NCBI GenBank assembly: GCA_012728315.1
Contig: JAAYFI010000069.1
Location: 20,480-84,479, forward strand
DNA length: 64,000 nt
Origin: Gammaproteobacteria bacterium
GTDB taxonomy: Bacteria; Pseudomonadota; Gammaproteobacteria; Pseudomonadales; Pseudomonadaceae
Direction: 5' to 3'
In this document: in pieces, positions 1 through 9,614 of the stretch
How positions within the stretch are numbered: position 1 is the stretch's first letter
Layout of the letters: each line of letters starts with the position of its first letter
Translations under genes and position numbers: made by a program
The notes under the pieces: model-generated
The model's database searches: none
Told to the model about the DNA's origin: nothing
Seen by the model: only the letters and a program-made list of their open reading frames with translations

Positions 1-234
1 AAAGGCAATGATTTCTGCTAGGGTTTGGTAGAGTGATTCGGGAATCGCATCGCCTAACTCAAGGCGCGCCAATAAGCGCACCAAGTCAGCGTTTTCGTAA
101 ATGGGCACCTCGTGCTCGCGGGCAATTTGCAGAATCTCCTCAGCGAGTGCATCGTTGCCCTTTGCGGTTACATTTGGCGCGTTTTCACCATCATATTTTA
201 AGGCAATGGCTTGGCGTTCAGTACTTTTGCTCAT
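1..234 (-). CDS. FlhB C-terminal-domain-like protein (EscU/YscU/HrcU family), partial at left edge
   Basis: Reverse-strand translation MSKSTERQAIALKYDGENAPNVTAKGNDALAEEILQIAREHEVPIYENADLVRLLARLELGDAIPESLYQTLAEIIAF; its start overlaps the fliK-like stop (ATGA). Not in the ORF track because no stop lies in the window. Confidence 0.85.
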   Translation of the reverse strand, partial: MSKSTERQAIALKYDGENAPNVTAKGNDALAEEILQIAREHEVPIYENADLVRLLARLELGDAIPESLYQTLAEIIAF

Positions 235-1763
235 GCTAAATCATCAATCCAGCGTTGCTGTAAACGGGTTTTGGCACCTTGCGGAGGCACGCCTTGGTGA
301 CAGGTTAAATCTTTTACGGTAAGACCGATAGCCAGTAAGCGATCACGTAGGTGGCTTAACTCATGCTCAATCAGCTCGGCAGTGGCGTTGTGCTGAGCCC
401 AAAGTTGGCTGGAAATACTGGCACCTTGCAAGCTGGCTTGAATATGCAGCGGCCCTAGCGGTTGCAAGTCAAAACTTAAGTCGATTTTCCATACAGGGAC
501 AGTCGGTTCATCAGTCTTTTTTTGTGCAGCCTGTTCGTGTTGAAATTTAATTTGCAGCGGCACTATATGTTGTTGGTCGCGCGTCGGGATTTCAAGCTGC
601 CAAACAGTGATTTGCGTGCCTTCACTGTTGGTATGGGTTTGCCCAAGGCTGGCCAGTTGATGGGTTTGTAAACGTGATACCGCTGCTGCGGCTAAGCGCA
701 ATAGTGCGCCTAGGTCATTGGGGTTATCCAGTGTTTGCAAGAGACGCCCAGGCAAAGGAAAGCGTAATGCCTGCTCGCGCAACTGTGCTTGGCTATTACT
801 CAGTAACTGTTCACGCAGCAAAGCAGGAAGGGCTTGGGATAATAATGCACTTTGTGCGGTGGCTAGCGTGGGGTTGCTGTTGGGAAGCATGGGCGTCATT
901 TGCGCGATTAAACGCAGTAAGTTGGCTTTCAGGTCTTGATGGATCGCATCAAAGTTGCCGCTCAGTAAGCGGCTTTCGAGTTGCGTACCACTGTTGCTGA
1001 GGCTGTGAGCCAGTTTTTTAGGGTCTAACAATTGACTTAATTCGGGCAAGCCGTTGAGCAATTGCTGCAAGGTCTTTTGCGCGTCTGGAGAAAGGTTACT
1101 CAATGATATAGCATCTAGACCTTTGAACAGTTGGCTGAGCGAGCCTTGCTGGCTGAATTGTGTTTGCAGTTCTTGGTTGATTGCCAGGGGTTCTAAGCGT
1201 GTGCTTAGGGGTTGAAAAGTTAATTGTTGGGCGCTGTCAATGCGGGCGCTCAGCAGGCTATTAAGTGGTAAAGATTTTGGGCTGTCAATTTGCAGTTGCT
1301 GCCCAGCTAAAGCGCTATTGATCACGCTGATAATGATTTTAAAGCCACCTTGTGGGTTGGCTTCAACTTGAGTGACTTTACCTTCAAGTAAAGTGCCTGG
1401 TGCTAAGAGTGCCGTATCAATACGTGTGGCAATGGCTGCTTGAGCTGCAGAGGCTAGGCTGAAGGACAATTGCTGGGCAGAAAGCGCAGTAACATTGAGG
1501 GTGTGACCTGCTGTTAGGGGTTGGCTCGTCTGCGCTTCAATGGTGCTGTATTGGCCGTTGGGTAGCGACAAGCGTAAGAGAACCTGAAATGAATGTTGTG
1601 CTTCGCGTAGCGCTAACACTTGAGCCTGTGTTGAATCGCCAATAGACAATTGCGCGGGGAGGGTGCTGGACAGTTGTAATACAGGGTTGGGCGTAGCTGC
1701 TGCAGGACGTTGCAGGTTAGGGACGCTAGATGCAGGGCGTGCTGAAGGTATTTCACTGGCCAT
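231..1763 (-). CDS. fliK: flagellar hook-length control protein FliK-like
   Basis: 510-aa Q/L/S-rich protein with a C-terminal domain resembling Flg_hook; coupled to an FlhB-like gene; located next to ccmA as in pseudomonads. Confidence 0.7.
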   Translation of the reverse strand: MASEIPSARPASSVPNLQRPAAATPNPVLQLSSTLPAQLSIGDSTQAQVLALREAQHSFQVLLRLSLPNGQYSTIEAQTSQPLTAGHTLNVTALSAQQLSFSLASAAQAAIATRIDTALLAPGTLLEGKVTQVEANPQGGFKIIISVINSALAGQQLQIDSPKSLPLNSLLSARIDSAQQLTFQPLSTRLEPLAINQELQTQFSQQGSLSQLFKGLDAISLSNLSPDAQKTLQQLLNGLPELSQLLDPKKLAHSLSNSGTQLESRLLSGNFDAIHQDLKANLLRLIAQMTPMLPNSNPTLATAQSALLSQALPALLREQLLSNSQAQLREQALRFPLPGRLLQTLDNPNDLGALLRLAAAAVSRLQTHQLASLGQTHTNSEGTQITVWQLEIPTRDQQHIVPLQIKFQHEQAAQKKTDEPTVPVWKIDLSFDLQPLGPLHIQASLQGASISSQLWAQHNATAELIEHELSHLRDRLLAIGLTVKDLTCHQGVPPQGAKTRLQQRWIDDLA

Positions 1764-1905
1764 ATCGAATGCAAGCTCCTGTAAAAGCTTTGTAAATGCC
1801 TGCCGCGCTTGCTGCGCAGCTGTGTATAATCGCAGGCTTGTTGCAGTATTGCAGGGCAGTATAGCTGCTCTGCGGAATTGACTTGAAACTTTTTCCCAAG
1901 GCGAT

Positions 1906-2547
1906 GTGTTTGTGACAGATGCTTATCTTGAAATTGTTGACTTAGCCTGTGAGCGTGATTGGCGGCTGCTTTTTGAGCACTTACATCTCAGTGTGCGCCC
2001 CAAGGATATGCTGCAAATCAGTGGTCCAAACGGCAGTGGCAAAACCAGTTTATTGCGCTTGATGTCGGGCTTGATGCGACCCACTGCAGGTGAAGTGTTG
2101 ATTAAAGGCGTTAATATTCAACAGCAGCGTGCTGAGTTAGCCGCAAATTTATTATGGCTGGGACATGCGCCAGGCATCAAAGGTTTATTGACAGCCGAAG
2201 AAAATCTGATGTGGCTCGCAGCGTTGCACCATGGTGCTAAACGTGAGCAGATTTGGCAAGCACTGGCGGCCGTAGGGTTGCAAGGTTTTGAAGATGTGCC
2301 TTGTCATACCTTGTCTGCAGGGCAGCAGCGCCGTGTTGGTTTGGCGCGGCTCTATTTAGAAGCCCCAGCCTTATGGATTTTAGATGAGCCCTTTACTGCG
2401 CTGGATAAGCAAGCTGTAACCCAGTTGGAGCTGCATTTGACCCAGCACTGCGATCAGGGTGGCATGGTGGTTTTGACCACCCATCACCACTTGCAAAATG
2501 TACCTAGCACTTTTCGAGAACTTGATTTAGGACAGGCGAACTTATGA
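1906..2547 (+). CDS. ccmA: heme exporter ATP-binding protein CcmA
   Basis: Walker [18 protein letters not shown] signature, WILDEP; first gene of a ccm operon. Confidence 0.95.
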   Translation: MFVTDAYLEIVDLACERDWRLLFEHLHLSVRPKDMLQISGPNGSGKTSLLRLMSGLMRPTAGEVLIKGVNIQQQRAELAANLLWLGHAPGIKGLLTAEENLMWLAALHHGAKREQIWQALAAVGLQGFEDVPCHTLSAGQQRRVGLARLYLEAPALWILDEPFTALDKQAVTQLELHLTQHCDQGGMVVLTTHHHLQNVPSTFRELDLGQANL

Positions 2548-3215
2548 TGAATGTCTTTACGCTGATGTTGTTGCGTGAGACGCGTCTCATGTTTCGGCGC
2601 CCAGCAGAGCTGGTGAATCCCTTAGTGTTTTTTGCCATTGTGATTGCTTTATTTCCACTGGCGGTGGGTCCTGAGTCGCAATTGTTGCAAAGCATATCGC
2701 CGGGTTTGTTGTGGGTAGCGGCACTGCTTGCGGTGTTGCTGTCATTGGATGGTTTGTTTCGCAGTGACTTTGAAGATGGTTCGCTTGAGCAGTGGGTCGT
2801 TTCGCCGCATCCACTGGTGGTTCTGGTTCTTGCTAAGGTGCTGGCCCACTGGCTGTATTGTGGCTTGGCTTTGGTGATGTTATCGCCATTATTGGCATTA
2901 ATGTTGGGCTTGCCTGGCGATAAGATGCCGACCTTATTATTGTCATTGCTGCTAGGGACTCCGGTGTTGAGTTTGTTAGGAGCTGTTGGTGCTGCGCTGA
3001 CTGTTGGTTTGACGCGAGGCGGAATATTATTGGCATTATTGATTTTGCCGTTATACATTCCTGTCCTGATTTTAGGCAGCGGGGTGATTCAAGCTGCTTT
3101 ACAAGGTTTGCCTACGGCGGGTTATTTATTATGGATGGCCAGTCTGTTGATGCTGACTTTGACTCTAGCCCCTTTTGCAATAGCAGCAGGCTTGCGCATC
3201 AGTGTGGGTGAGTAA
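2544..3215 (+). CDS. ccmB: heme exporter permease CcmB
   Basis: Hydrophobic 223-aa protein, overlaps ccmA by 4 nt. Confidence 0.95.
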   Translation: MMNVFTLMLLRETRLMFRRPAELVNPLVFFAIVIALFPLAVGPESQLLQSISPGLLWVAALLAVLLSLDGLFRSDFEDGSLEQWVVSPHPLVVLVLAKVLAHWLYCGLALVMLSPLLALMLGLPGDKMPTLLLSLLLGTPVLSLLGAVGAALTVGLTRGGILLALLILPLYIPVLILGSGVIQAALQGLPTAGYLLWMASLLMLTLTLAPFAIAAGLRISVGE

Positions 3216-3303
3216 GGTTGAATGATATGTTTTGGATAAGTGGTAAGGCTTGTATTAAACCGTTGCTGCACCTTGATGCACCATAAACTGATAATGAATA
3301 ATT

Positions 3304-4071
3304 GTGAGTATCTCGATGAACTGGACGTGGTTTCATAAATTAGGCTCGCCCAAGTGGTTTTACGAAATAAGTGGGCGCTGGCTACCTTGGTTAAGTATCA
3401 GTGCTGTTTTATTTATAGTGGTGGGTGCGGTGTTGGGCTTGGCCTATGCGCCGCCGGATTATCAGCAGGGTAATAGTTTTCGAATTATTTATATTCACGT
3501 CCCCGCTGCATTTTTAGCGCAGTCCACCTATATATCGTTAGCCATTGCCGGACTTGTCGGGCTTGTCTGGAAAATGAAAATTGCTGATGTTGCAGTGCAG
3601 CAAGCAGCACCTATCGGCGCCTGGATGACGGTGATTGCCTTGGTAACTGGGGCTGTCTGGGGTAAGCCGACTTGGGGCGCTTGGTGGGTGTGGGATGCAC
3701 GCCTGACTGCCATGCTGATTTTATTGTTTTTATATTTTGGCATCATCGCTTTAGGCCATGCCATCAGTAACCGTGAAAGCGCTGCTAAAGCCTGCGCTAT
3801 TTTGGCAATTGTTGGTGTTGTTAATATTCCCATCATCAAGTACTCGGTAGACTGGTGGAACACTTTGCATCAGCCGGCTACCTTCACCATGACCAAGAAA
3901 CCAGCCATGCCGATGGAAATGTGGCTGCCGCTGTTAATTATGACGATTGGCTTTTATTGTTTTTTTGCTGCGGTCTTGCTGGTACGTATGCGCCTTGAGG
4001 TCTTGCGTCGAGAATCACGCACGCGCTGGGCGCAAGCTGAAATTGCACGGCAGGTTGGGAGAGGTGTATGA
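3304..4071 (+). CDS. ccmC: heme exporter protein CcmC
   Basis: Tryptophan-rich motif [17 protein letters not shown]. Confidence 0.95.
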   Translation: MSISMNWTWFHKLGSPKWFYEISGRWLPWLSISAVLFIVVGAVLGLAYAPPDYQQGNSFRIIYIHVPAAFLAQSTYISLAIAGLVGLVWKMKIADVAVQQAAPIGAWMTVIALVTGAVWGKPTWGAWWVWDARLTAMLILLFLYFGIIALGHAISNRESAAKACAILAIVGVVNIPIIKYSVDWWNTLHQPATFTMTKKPAMPMEMWLPLLIMTIGFYCFFAAVLLVRMRLEVLRRESRTRWAQAEIARQVGRGV

Positions 4072-4244
4072 GTTTTAATTCGTTTTCTGAGTTTTTAGCC
4101 ATGGGCAATCACGGTCTGTATGTGTGGACTGCGTATGGCATCAGTGCTGCAATTTTATTGTTGAATGTGGTGTTACCGCTCTTAGCCCGTCAACGTTACT
4201 TTAAGAATGAGGCGCGTCGTTTGCGTCGGGAGGCCCAGCAGTGA
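4068..4244 (+). CDS. ccmD: heme exporter protein CcmD (58 aa)
   Basis: Translated by hand: [58 protein letters not shown]; overlaps ccmC and ccmE; absent from the ORF track (too short). Confidence 0.92.
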   Translation: MSFNSFSEFLAMGNHGLYVWTAYGISAAILLLNVVLPLLARQRYFKNEARRLRREAQQ

Positions 4245-4708
4245 ATCCAGTTCGTAAAAAACGTTTAATTATCATTGTCGCGATTTTATTGGGTGTTGTT
4301 GCGACTGTTGCTTTGGGCTTAACTGCACTGCAGCAAAATATTAACTTGTTCTATACACCCACACAGATCGCTAACGGTGAAGCACCTGAAGGTGCGCGTA
4401 TTCGTGCCGGTGGTTTGGTGAAAAATGGTTCAGTGCAGCGCAGTGAAGATTCACTGACGGTCGACTTTGTTGTCACCGATGGTGATGCGGATACGCCTAT
4501 TCAGTACCGCGGGATTTTGCCTGACTTGTTCCGTGAGGGGCAGGGTATTGTGGCTTTAGGCCGTCTCAATGCCAGTGGTGTGTTGGTGGCTGATGAGGTA
4601 TTGGCTAAGCATGATGAAAACTATATGCCGCCTGAAGTGAGTGATGCCTTAGAAAAAACTGGCATGCTAAAACATTATGAAGATGGCCAAAAGGAATCAA
4701 AAAAATGA
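4241..4708 (+). CDS. ccmE: cytochrome c maturation protein CcmE, GTG start
   Basis: [13 protein letters not shown]..., heme-binding region [14 protein letters not shown]. Confidence 0.95.
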   Translation: MNPVRKKRLIIIVAILLGVVATVALGLTALQQNINLFYTPTQIANGEAPEGARIRAGGLVKNGSVQRSEDSLTVDFVVTDGDADTPIQYRGILPDLFREGQGIVALGRLNASGVLVADEVLAKHDENYMPPEVSDALEKTGMLKHYEDGQKESKK

Positions 4709-6708
4709 GTAATGCGGCGATGTATGTGCCGGAGTTGGGTCATTTAGCACTGATCCTTGCATTATGTTTTGCTGTTGTGCAGTCATTTTTTCCTTTAGTG
4801 GGAGCCTGGCGCGGCGATCATCGTTGGATGAGTTTAGGGCAGCCTGCGGCATGGGGGCAGTTCCTGTTTTTGCTATTTTCTTTTGCCTGCTTAACTTGGT
4901 CATTTATCGTAGATGACTTCTCGGTTGCTTATGTGGCTTCAAACTCAAACAGTGCACTGCCTTGGTACTATAAGTTCAGTGCGGTGTGGGGGGCTCACGA
5001 AGGCTCATTGTTGTTGTGGGCAGCAATTCTTGCCGGCTGGACCTTTGCTGTAGCGATTTTTTCACGCCAGCTGCCAGAAGAAATGCTGGCTCGCGTGTTA
5101 GCGGTTATGGGCATGGTCAGTATTGGCTTTTTGCTGTTCCTGATTGTTACTTCAAACCCCTTTGAGCGTTTATTGCCACAAATGCCGATGGATGGCCGTG
5201 ACCTGAATCCACTGCTACAAGACTTTGGCTTAGTGGTGCATCCGCCCATGTTGTATATGGGTTATGTGGGTTTCTCGGTGGCTTTTGCTTTTGCTATTGC
5301 TGCACTGCTTGGCGGTAAGCTGGATGCTGCTTGGGCACGTTGGTCACGTCCTTGGACTTTAATTGCTTGGGCGTTCTTAGGCATTGGTATTGCGTTGGGT
5401 TCATGGTGGGCGTACTACGAGCTCGGATGGGGCGGCTGGTGGTTCTGGGATCCAGTAGAAAACGCATCTTTTATGCCATGGCTCGTAGGCACTGCTTTGA
5501 TTCACTCTTTAGCCGTCACAGAAAAGCGCGGTGTATTTAAAAACTGGACCGTACTCTTAGCTATTGCGGCATTCTCTTTGAGCTTGCTCGGTACCTTCTT
5601 AGTGCGTTCTGGCGTGCTTACCTCAGTGCATGCGTTTGCCGCGGATCCTGAGCGTGGCGTATTTATTTTAATTTTCTTACTGACCGTTGTGGGTGCGTCA
5701 CTGACCTTGTTTGTACTGCGCGCACCTGTGGTGAAAAGTAAAGTGGGTTTTGGTTTTTGGTCCAGAGAAACGTTGTTGCTGATCAATAACATTATCTTGG
5801 TTGTTGCCACAGCGATGGTGCTGCTGGGTACTTTGTATCCGCTGATTCTTGACTCCTTAACCGGTGCTAAATTATCAGTGGGGCCGCCGTACTTTAATGC
5901 TTTATTTGTACCTTTGATGACAGTGCTCATGCTGGCGCTGGGTGTCGGGATTATTACCCGCTGGAAAAATACACCAGGCCAGTGGTTGATTAAGATGCTT
6001 GGCCCCGTGCTATTGCTCAGCGCTGTACTGGCGGGTGTCGGCAGTTTGCTATACCGCGATTTCAATATTGCAGTATTGGCGCTGTTCTTTATCTGCGCTT
6101 GGGTGCTATTGGCCAGTTTGCGCGATATTCTCGATAAAACCCGTAACAAAGGTCTCTGGCGTGGTATGCGCTCATTAACGCGCAGTTACTGGGGAATGCA
6201 ACTGGGTCACTTAGGCATGGTGTTTATGGCAGTGGGTGTGGTGCTATCCAGCCAGTACAGTGATGAGCGAGACCTGAAAATGGCGCCGGGTGATGCTTTA
6301 GAAATGGCAGGTTACCGGTTTGTCTTTGAGGGTGCCGAGCACTATGAAGGGCCTAACTTTATCTCTGATAAAGGTAGCGTGCGTATCTTTAAAGGGGAGC
6401 GTGAAATTGCTCTGTTGCACCCTGAAAAGCGTCTCTATGTTGTCCAGCAGATGCCAATGACTGAGGCCGGTATTGACCCAGGTTTTACCCGTGACCTCTA
6501 TGTAGCAATGGGTGAGCCCTTAGAAAATGGTGCTTGGGCGATACGTGTACATATTAAGCCTTTTGTCCGCTGGATTTGGGCGGGTGGTTTCTTAACCGCT
6601 TTCGGCGGCATTCTTGCTGCGATGGATCGACGTTACCGAGTGAAGATTAAGAAAAAAGTTAAAGATGCATTAGAGGGCACTGAAAAAGAGGGACGCGCGC
6701 ATGTCTAA
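4705..6708 (+). CDS. ccmF: heme lyase CcmF
   Basis: 667 aa, [26 protein letters not shown] motif. Confidence 0.97.
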   Translation: MSNAAMYVPELGHLALILALCFAVVQSFFPLVGAWRGDHRWMSLGQPAAWGQFLFLLFSFACLTWSFIVDDFSVAYVASNSNSALPWYYKFSAVWGAHEGSLLLWAAILAGWTFAVAIFSRQLPEEMLARVLAVMGMVSIGFLLFLIVTSNPFERLLPQMPMDGRDLNPLLQDFGLVVHPPMLYMGYVGFSVAFAFAIAALLGGKLDAAWARWSRPWTLIAWAFLGIGIALGSWWAYYELGWGGWWFWDPVENASFMPWLVGTALIHSLAVTEKRGVFKNWTVLLAIAAFSLSLLGTFLVRSGVLTSVHAFAADPERGVFILIFLLTVVGASLTLFVLRAPVVKSKVGFGFWSRETLLLINNIILVVATAMVLLGTLYPLILDSLTGAKLSVGPPYFNALFVPLMTVLMLALGVGIITRWKNTPGQWLIKMLGPVLLLSAVLAGVGSLLYRDFNIAVLALFFICAWVLLASLRDILDKTRNKGLWRGMRSLTRSYWGMQLGHLGMVFMAVGVVLSSQYSDERDLKMAPGDALEMAGYRFVFEGAEHYEGPNFISDKGSVRIFKGEREIALLHPEKRLYVVQQMPMTEAGIDPGFTRDLYVAMGEPLENGAWAIRVHIKPFVRWIWAGGFLTAFGGILAAMDRRYRVKIKKKVKDALEGTEKEGRAHV

Positions 6709-7240
6709 AGCACGTTTAGTGGCTGTGTTTGGTGTGTTGCTGGGTGTGGTGCTGTTTGCAGCGATGGCTTTATTTGGTATTAACAATGATCCAAGTGAGT
6801 TGCCATCCGCTTTAATTGGTAAGCCGTTCCCTGAGTTTGCAACGGGCTCAGTCGATGATCCTAACGCTGTAATTACACGCGCTGATTTATTAGGTCGGCC
6901 GGCGCTGGTTAACGTTTGGGCAACCTGGTGTGTATCCTGCAAAGTTGAACATCCGGTTCTCAACGATTTATCTAAGCAAGGTGTAGTGATTCACGGAATC
7001 AATTACAAAGATAACAACGCCGATGCACAGCGCTGGTTGAATGACTTTTTAAATCCCTATCAGCTTAATATCAGTGATCCTAAAGGTAGTTTAGGCTTGG
7101 ATTTAGGTGTGTATGGCGCGCCTGAAACTTTTATTATTGATAAGCAAGGTATTATTCGACACAAGTTTGTGGGCGTCGTTGATAAGCAGGTTTGGCGTGA
7201 AAAATTAGCGCCAATTTATCAGGAGTTACTCAACCAATGA
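6701..7240 (+). CDS. ccmG: thiol:disulfide interchange protein CcmG/DsbE
   Basis: Thioredoxin-like WATWCVSCKVEHP. Confidence 0.95.
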   Translation: MSKARLVAVFGVLLGVVLFAAMALFGINNDPSELPSALIGKPFPEFATGSVDDPNAVITRADLLGRPALVNVWATWCVSCKVEHPVLNDLSKQGVVIHGINYKDNNADAQRWLNDFLNPYQLNISDPKGSLGLDLGVYGAPETFIIDKQGIIRHKFVGVVDKQVWREKLAPIYQELLNQ

Positions 7241-7707
7241 GACGCTTTTTCTATGCTTTAGGTCTGAGCCTTGTTTGTCTAAGCACGGCGCAGGCCTCCA
7301 TTGATACCTATGAGTTCTCCACCCAAGCGGAGCGCGAGCGATACCGCACTTTAGTGGAAGAGTTACGTTGCCCTAAATGCCAAAATCAAAATATTGCTGA
7401 TTCCGATGCGCCCATCGCAATGGATATGCGTGATGAGATTTTCAAGAAACTCGAGCAAGGCGAAAGCAATGAGCAAATTGTTGAGTTTCTTGTGGATCGC
7501 TATGGCGATTTTGTGCGCTATAAACCGCCAGTCAATAAAAACACCCTGATTCTCTGGTATGGACCTGGTGCTTTCTTAGCCTTTGGCTTTTTAATGGTGG
7601 CGGTGATTGTGTTGCGTCGTCGCCGTTCTGTGCGTGCTGAACATGATCAGCAGCTGTCTGGCGATGAAGAAAATCGCCTATCAGACATTCTTAAGCAATA
7701 TAAGTAG
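7237..7707 (+). CDS. ccmH: cytochrome c maturation protein CcmH
   Basis: LRCPKCQNQNIADSDAPIA motif. Confidence 0.95.
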   Translation: MRRFFYALGLSLVCLSTAQASIDTYEFSTQAERERYRTLVEELRCPKCQNQNIADSDAPIAMDMRDEIFKKLEQGESNEQIVEFLVDRYGDFVRYKPPVNKNTLILWYGPGAFLAFGFLMVAVIVLRRRRSVRAEHDQQLSGDEENRLSDILKQYK

Positions 7708-7721
7708 GATACCCCCTTGTT

Positions 7722-8939
7722 ATGACACAGTTTTGGATTTGCGCGGTGCTGCTACTGCTTGTGGCATTGTCGTTATTGCTCTGGCCTGTACTTCGCGGTC
7801 GTAAAGATCAAACTGAAGAAGACCGTACTGCGCTTAATATTGCTTTATATGAAGAACATATTGCCGAGCTAGAAACGCAGCATGCGGCTGGCGCCTTGTC
7901 GGCTGAGCAGCTGGCTGAGGGACGCCTTGAAGCCAGTCGAGAGTTGCTGGATGACACCGATGTCGGTCGTCCTCAGCAAAGTGCCAATCTGGGCATTGCT
8001 GCACCTTTGATTGCAGCATTGCTATTACCTGTTATCGGTTTGGGTTTGTACTTTTATTGGGGCTCAAGCGATAAAGTTGCCTTAACGTTAAGTCTTGCTG
8101 AGCAACCTAAAACCATTGAGGAAATGATTCAGCGCCTTGAAGATACGGTACGTTTGCAACCTGAGTCAGTGGATGCCTGGTACTTTTTAGGCCGTACCTA
8201 TATGTCTGAGCAGCGCCCTAAAGAAGCCGCCCATGCCTATGAGAAGGCCATTGAGCTGGTTGGGCGTCAGCCTGATTTATTAGGGCAGAGGGCGCAAGCC
8301 CTGTACTTTGCCAATGGTAATCAGTGGAGTGCAGAGTTACAGGGTCTGGTGGACGAAGCTTTGCGTCAAGACCCCAATGAAGCAACCAGCTTAGGCTTGA
8401 TTGGGATTGCCGCTTTTGAAGCGCAGCGTTTCCAAGATGCCATTGATGCTTGGACTCAGCTAGCAAAAGGCTTAAATCCACAGGATCCATCGTATCAAGC
8501 GATTCAAACCGGTATTGAGCGTGCACGTACAGCATTGGCTCAAAGCCCGGCGGGTGCACAGAGTCAGGCGCCTAAGGTTGCTGCTGTGAACACTGACGAA
8601 TATCAGTTGGTTATTGAAGTGGCACTCAGTGAAGACATTGCCCAGCAAGTCGCTGCTACCGATGTTGTTTTTGTCTTTGCTCGTGCAGACAGTGGTCCGC
8701 CGATGCCGTTGGCAGCTAAGCGCTTAAGCGTCGCTGAGCTGCCTGCGCGCATTACCTTAACTGACGCAGATTCATTGTTGCCCAATGTAAAGCTGTCCAG
8801 TGTTGCGCGTTTGCAGCTTAAAGCCAGTATCTCCAGTGATGGTGATGCGATGCAGGCACAGTGGGCGAGTCAGTCTATACCGGTTGATACAAGCACAGAG
8901 CATGAGCCAAGTGTGTTGCTGATCGATCAAAAGAACTGA
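7722..8939 (+). CDS. ccmI: cytochrome c maturation protein CcmI (TPR)
   Basis: N-terminal TM segment followed by TPR-like repeats; last gene of ccm operon. Confidence 0.9.
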   Translation: MTQFWICAVLLLLVALSLLLWPVLRGRKDQTEEDRTALNIALYEEHIAELETQHAAGALSAEQLAEGRLEASRELLDDTDVGRPQQSANLGIAAPLIAALLLPVIGLGLYFYWGSSDKVALTLSLAEQPKTIEEMIQRLEDTVRLQPESVDAWYFLGRTYMSEQRPKEAAHAYEKAIELVGRQPDLLGQRAQALYFANGNQWSAELQGLVDEALRQDPNEATSLGLIGIAAFEAQRFQDAIDAWTQLAKGLNPQDPSYQAIQTGIERARTALAQSPAGAQSQAPKVAAVNTDEYQLVIEVALSEDIAQQVAATDVVFVFARADSGPPMPLAAKRLSVAELPARITLTDADSLLPNVKLSSVARLQLKASISSDGDAMQAQWASQSIPVDTSTEHEPSVLLIDQKN

Positions 8940-8957
8940 TTGCAAACAAGCACTACC

Positions 8958-9003
8958 ATTAAGCCGTTTATCTGCGTGGGCGATAAGCGGCTTAATTATT
9001 TTT
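8958..9003 (+). terminator. Rho-independent terminator after ccmI
   Basis: 15-bp stem ATTAAGCCGTTTATC/GATAAGCGGCTTAAT followed by TATTTTT. Confidence 0.8.
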
Positions 9004-9028
9004 GTAAACCTATACCTGAGCGTTAATC

Positions 9029-9544
9029 ATGACTAGAAAACTTTTGACCGCTGAAGGCTATAAAAAACTTAAAGAAGAACTGGAATATTTACACCGTACC
9101 TTGCGCCCAGAAATCACCGCAATAGTGTCTTGGGCCGCTAGTTTAGGCGATCGCTCAGAAAACGCTGATTATCAATACAATAAGCGCAGGCTACGGGAAA
9201 TTGATCGCAGAATCCGTCACCTGAGTAAGCTTTTTGAGGTGGCCGAAGAAGTGCCGTATAACCCCGTCCAAGAGGGTAAAGTTTATTTTGGGGCTTGGGT
9301 TGAATTGGAAAATGCAGAGGGCGAATCTTTGCGTTTTCGTATCGTCGGTGACGAAGAAGTCTATGGCCGCAACGACTATATTTCCCTGCGCTCACCCATG
9401 GCTAAAGCCTGTCTTGGTAAAGCCGTAGACGATGAAATACATGTGCGTACACCCAGTGGTGATGCCTACTGGGATATTGTGCAGATTGAATACAATGTAA
9501 GTCATGAAGAAACGGACGACAGCGCTGTGCTAGAGCGTGAATAA
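9029..9544 (+). CDS. greB: transcription elongation factor GreB
   Basis: MTRKLLTAEGYKKLKEELEYLHRTLRPEI, typical GreB N-terminus. Confidence 0.95.
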   Translation: MTRKLLTAEGYKKLKEELEYLHRTLRPEITAIVSWAASLGDRSENADYQYNKRRLREIDRRIRHLSKLFEVAEEVPYNPVQEGKVYFGAWVELENAEGESLRFRIVGDEEVYGRNDYISLRSPMAKACLGKAVDDEIHVRTPSGDAYWDIVQIEYNVSHEETDDSAVLERE

Positions 9545-9553
9545 TCGGCTACA

Positions 9554-9579
9554 ACGGCAAAGGCTATAGCCTTTGCCGT
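9554..9579. terminator. bidirectional terminator between convergent greB and ABC permease
   Basis: Perfect 26-nt palindrome ACGGCAAAGGCTATAGCCTTTGCCGT. Confidence 0.6.
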
Positions 9580-9614
9580 CCTGTTTGTTGCAACCGGGTT
9601 ATTTGCAGTCCTAA

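Noticed and set aside
2504-3058. Long reverse-strand ORF opposite ccmB (184 aa) and similar antisense ORFs at 5502-6149, 15317-15898 and 31767-32351
   Set aside because: They are shadow ORFs opposite well-supported genes, with low-complexity or implausible composition and no recognisable domain.
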